In this document: positions 6,631 through 8,438 of the stretch, in pieces
Numbering within the stretch: position 1 is the first letter of the stretch
How the letters are laid out: every line of letters begins with the position of its first letter
Assembly: GCA_003488325.1 (NCBI GenBank)
Contig: DNLZ01000296.1
Coordinates: 1 to 8,438 of the forward strand
DNA: 8,438 nt
From: Planctomycetaceae bacterium
GTDB taxonomy: Bacteria > Planctomycetota > Planctomycetia > Pirellulales > UBA1268
Reading direction: 5' to 3'
Notes under the pieces: generated by a model
Seen by the model: only the letters and a program-made list of their open reading frames with translations
Told to the model about the DNA's origin: nothing
Databases searched by the model: none
Made by a program: the position numbers and the translations under genes

Positions 6631-6665
6631 AAACCCGGACCAGCCGCTCGGTGTGGCGGGCCGGG
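6629..6665 (-). terminator. Candidate rho-independent terminator of the Nif3-like gene
   Basis: Starting 4 nt after the Nif3-like stop codon, the minus strand carries CCCGG (6661-6665) pairing with CCGGG (6634-6638), with an inner CCGC/GCGG pairing (6656-6659 with 6644-6647) and an asymmetric internal loop. Five T residues (6629-6633) follow the stem at once. The T run overlaps the -35 box of the candidate glycosyltransferase promoter. The imperfect stem limits confidence. Confidence 0.45.
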
Positions 6666-6669
6666 CACG

Positions 6670-7467
6670 TCAGCACATGGGCCCGATCCATGCGAGCGGA
6701 TCGTCATCCGCCGCCGCCGTCCTGCAGTCCAGCCCCGGCACCGCGGCTGCCAGCCGCGCCGCGAGCACGTCCATCGCGAACCGCTCGCTCGCGTGGTGGC
6801 CGACCGCGATCACGCCGAGGCCGTCGGCCCGTGCCTCGAGCGCCTCGTGGAGCTTGAGTTCACCGGTCAGGAGCGTCGCGCAGCCCGCGGCGACGATGCT
6901 GTCGATCGAGCCACCGCCGCTTCCACAGACGATCCCCACGCGTCCCGCGGCGCGCCCGACGTCCCCCACGACCGAGACTCCGGCGAGGCCGAGCGCCGCC
7001 GTCATCCGGCGCGCGAGGTCCCCGAGCGTCGCGGCGCCGGCATCGCCTCCGCGACCGAAGCCCGATCGCGGTTCGACGACGTCGGGCAGGAGCGGGGCGA
7101 CGGCACTGAGCCCTGCCATCTCGGCGAGCTGGTCGTTGATGCCGCCGACCGCCGAATCCCAGGCCGTGTGGCTGCTCCACACGCCGATGCCCGCCGCCAC
7201 GATGTCGAGCAGCACGCGGCCGGTACCGGTCGCCTCCGTAATCCGCGCGACGGGACGGAACGGGAGCGGATGATGCGTGACCACGAGATCCGCGCGTCGC
7301 GCCACGGCCTCCGCGGCCACCTCGGGCGTGAGCGACAGGCAGACGATCGCGCGCTCCACCGTCTGGCGGCGGCCGCCGACGAGCAGCCCCACGACGTCCC
7401 AGTCGGCGGCCAGACGCAGGGGTGCGATGGATTCGAGCGCGGCGGTCACGTTCGAGAGCGGCGGCAT
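6670..7467 (-). CDS. Nif3-like dinuclear metal centre protein (YbgI family)
   Basis: A 265-residue cytoplasmic protein of the Nif3/YbgI family, which forms hexameric toroids with a two-metal site per subunit. The predicted ligands are all visible: H65 and H66 in VVTHHPLPF (62-70), D104 in SSHTAWDSAVGGINDQLAEMAGL (H100 to L120), and H224 with E228 in VGHHASERF, the same four-residue spacing as in E. coli YbgI. It has the short form without the PII-like insert of longer relatives. The CGSGGGSID (181-189) and LTGELKLHEAL (200-210) segments also fit the family. The biochemical function of the family is unsettled; hydrolase activity on nucleotides and a GTP cyclohydrolase-type annotation have both been used. 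The ATG at 7467 is chosen because family similarity begins there; the frame stays open to 8436, but that part overlaps another gene. No good Shine-Dalgarno is seen. It is divergent from the TIM-barrel gene. Confidence 0.92.
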   Translation of the reverse strand: MPPLSNVTAALESIAPLRLAADWDVVGLLVGGRRQTVERAIVCLSLTPEVAAEAVARRADLVVTHHPLPFRPVARITEATGTGRVLLDIVAAGIGVWSSHTAWDSAVGGINDQLAEMAGLSAVAPLLPDVVEPRSGFGRGGDAGAATLGDLARRMTAALGLAGVSVVGDVGRAAGRVGIVCGSGGGSIDSIVAAGCATLLTGELKLHEALEARADGLGVIAVGHHASERFAMDVLAARLAAAVPGLDCRTAAADDDPLAWIGPMC

Positions 7468-7623
7468 CTCGGGAGAATACCGTCGCCGACGGGCCGGGAT
7501 ACGATGGCGGACGGAGGTGGGGCCGCCCCGCTGCCCGGCGGCCGCCACCCGAGCGCCCCGCGGCGGTGACCGGACGTCGCGACTCGCCCCACCGTTCGCC
7601 CCGACCGGCCGGCGCCCGTGCCC

Positions 7624-8403
7624 ATGAACACCTCCCGACTCTCGACCGCGGCCGACGGACTGGCGAAGGACTTTCGCCAGGCGCTGCGCCGGGCCCGCGA
7701 CCTCGGACTGCAGGGTGTCGAGATCGACGCCCGGGGCGCGTTCGAGCCGGCACGGCTCACGCAGACCGCCATGCGGCAGCTGCGCCGCTGGCTCGGGGAC
7801 GAGGGCATCGTCGTGTCCGCGGTCGTGTTCCGCACGCGGGGCGGCTACGCCGAGGCGGAGCGGCTCGAGGGCAGGATCGCGGCCACGAAGGCGGCGCTCG
7901 AGCTGGCGCGGGCCTTCGGGGCGGACGTCGTGCTCAATCATGTGGGCGACATTCCCGCCCACGAGGACCCGCGCTTCGCGATGCTCGTCGATGTGCTCAC
8001 CGACATCGGTGCATGGGGGGAGCGGGTCGGCGCGCGGCTGTGCGTCGCCGCCGGACCCGCCGCGCCGACGGATCTCGCAAGACTCGTGGCGGCGCTGCCG
8101 GACGGGGCGCTCGGCTGCGACCTCGTCACCGGCGCACTCCTCGTCAACGGACACGACCCATCCGCGGCGGTCGCGACGCTCGCCGACAGCATCGCCGTGG
8201 TGCATGCGACCGACGCGGTTGCGGGACCGTTCGCGGGACGCGGCAGTGCGGTCGTGCTGGGCACCGGCCAGGTCGATCTGCCGGACGTGCTCGGCGCGCT
8301 CGAGGAACGCGGCTACCGCGGCTGGATCGGCCTCGAGCCCGTGGACCCGGCGGACGCCCGCGACGAACTCGCGGACGCCATCGCGCACCTGAGGAATCTC
8401 TAA
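7624..8403 (+). CDS. Xylose-isomerase-like TIM-barrel protein (sugar phosphate isomerase/epimerase family)
   Basis: A 259-residue protein of the AP-endonuclease-2/xylose-isomerase-like barrel superfamily, whose members isomerise or epimerise sugars, cyclitols or related compounds with a divalent metal. The order of strands is recognisable: ALRRARDLGLQGVEIDARG (20-38), VVSAVVF (63-69), FGADVVLNHVG (98-108), GARLCVAAG (136-144), ALGCDLVTGALLVNGHDP (162-179), VVHATDAV (192-199) and RGWIGLEPV (232-240). H194 and E238 stand at metal-ligand positions, but the Glu expected on the fourth strand appears to be A143 and the Asp expected before the NGHDP segment appears to be V168. This could mean a non-metal or inactive member. 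Start: ATG 7624 is preferred; an in-frame GTG at 7618 would add two residues, and neither has a clear ribosome binding site. It lies 156 bp from the divergent Nif3-like gene. Confidence 0.8.
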   Translation: MNTSRLSTAADGLAKDFRQALRRARDLGLQGVEIDARGAFEPARLTQTAMRQLRRWLGDEGIVVSAVVFRTRGGYAEAERLEGRIAATKAALELARAFGADVVLNHVGDIPAHEDPRFAMLVDVLTDIGAWGERVGARLCVAAGPAAPTDLARLVAALPDGALGCDLVTGALLVNGHDPSAAVATLADSIAVVHATDAVAGPFAGRGSAVVLGTGQVDLPDVLGALEERGYRGWIGLEPVDPADARDELADAIAHLRNL

Positions 8404-8404
8404 C

Positions 8405-8438
8405 GTGATCTCCCGGCCGCAGCCCACGAGGCACAACT
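8405..8438 (+). CDS. Possible start of a downstream gene (11 codons visible)
   Basis: One base after the TIM-barrel stop a GTG codon opens a frame reading MISRPQPTRHN to the window edge. GAGGA at 8391-8395 lies 9 nt before it, a good Shine-Dalgarno placement, and the tight spacing suggests translational coupling with the TIM-barrel gene. Eleven residues are too few to name a product, and the frame may close just outside the window. Confidence 0.35.
   Translation, partial: MISRPQPTRHN

Noticed and set aside
7468..8436. Upstream extension of the Nif3-like frame by 323 residues to 8436 on the minus strand
   Set aside because: The extra part is antisense to the TIM-barrel gene, which has clear family motifs; the extension has a low-complexity Arg/Gly/Ala composition with no recognisable domain, and Nif3-family similarity starts at the ATG at 7467.

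Overview
The window is about 70% GC, almost fully coding, and its open frames are long on both strands because stop codons are rare. Seven substantial genes are supported, plus the possible start of an eighth at the right edge. The gene mix is most like a high-GC bacterium of the Planctomycetota: a ribokinase, a DUF805-plus-SRPBCC membrane protein, an Eis-like acetyltransferase, a sugar-isomerase-like TIM barrel and a Nif3-like protein. This assignment is an inference from protein style, not from a marker gene. There are no rRNA or tRNA genes, CRISPR arrays, insertion sequences or phage genes that I can see, so this looks like chromosomal housekeeping or accessory sequence.

Layout from left to right. 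Positions 1-666 (minus) hold the first 222 residues of a ribokinase cut by the window edge. A 77-bp divergent gap separates it from a plus-strand gene (744-2165) for a multi-pass membrane protein ending in an SRPBCC ligand-binding domain. That gene converges, with only 18 bp between stops, on a minus-strand gene (2184-3974) for an Eis-like three-part acetyltransferase carrying a 165-residue basic, probably disordered N-terminal tail. Upstream of it on the same strand lie a BshC-like protein (4020-5708) and a family 2 glycosyltransferase (5784-6563), with gaps of 45 and 75 bp. These three probably form one transcription unit (glycosyltransferase, then BshC-like, then acetyltransferase). A candidate sigma70-type promoter sits just before the glycosyltransferase, directly against a candidate terminator of the next gene upstream, a Nif3-like metal protein (6670-7467, minus). 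A 156-bp divergent gap then leads to a plus-strand TIM-barrel gene (7624-8403), followed after 1 bp by a possible new start codon with a good ribosome binding site.

How the genes may work together: the most suggestive association is a ligase-like BshC relative next to an acetyltransferase with two GNAT-type folds, downstream of a sugar transferase. In known low-molecular-weight thiol pathways a cysteine is added to an amino sugar (BshC, MshC) and, for mycothiol, then N-acetylated by a tandem GNAT (MshD). Whether this trio does anything similar is speculation; the other expected thiol genes are not in the window. The remaining genes show no clear pathway link to one another.
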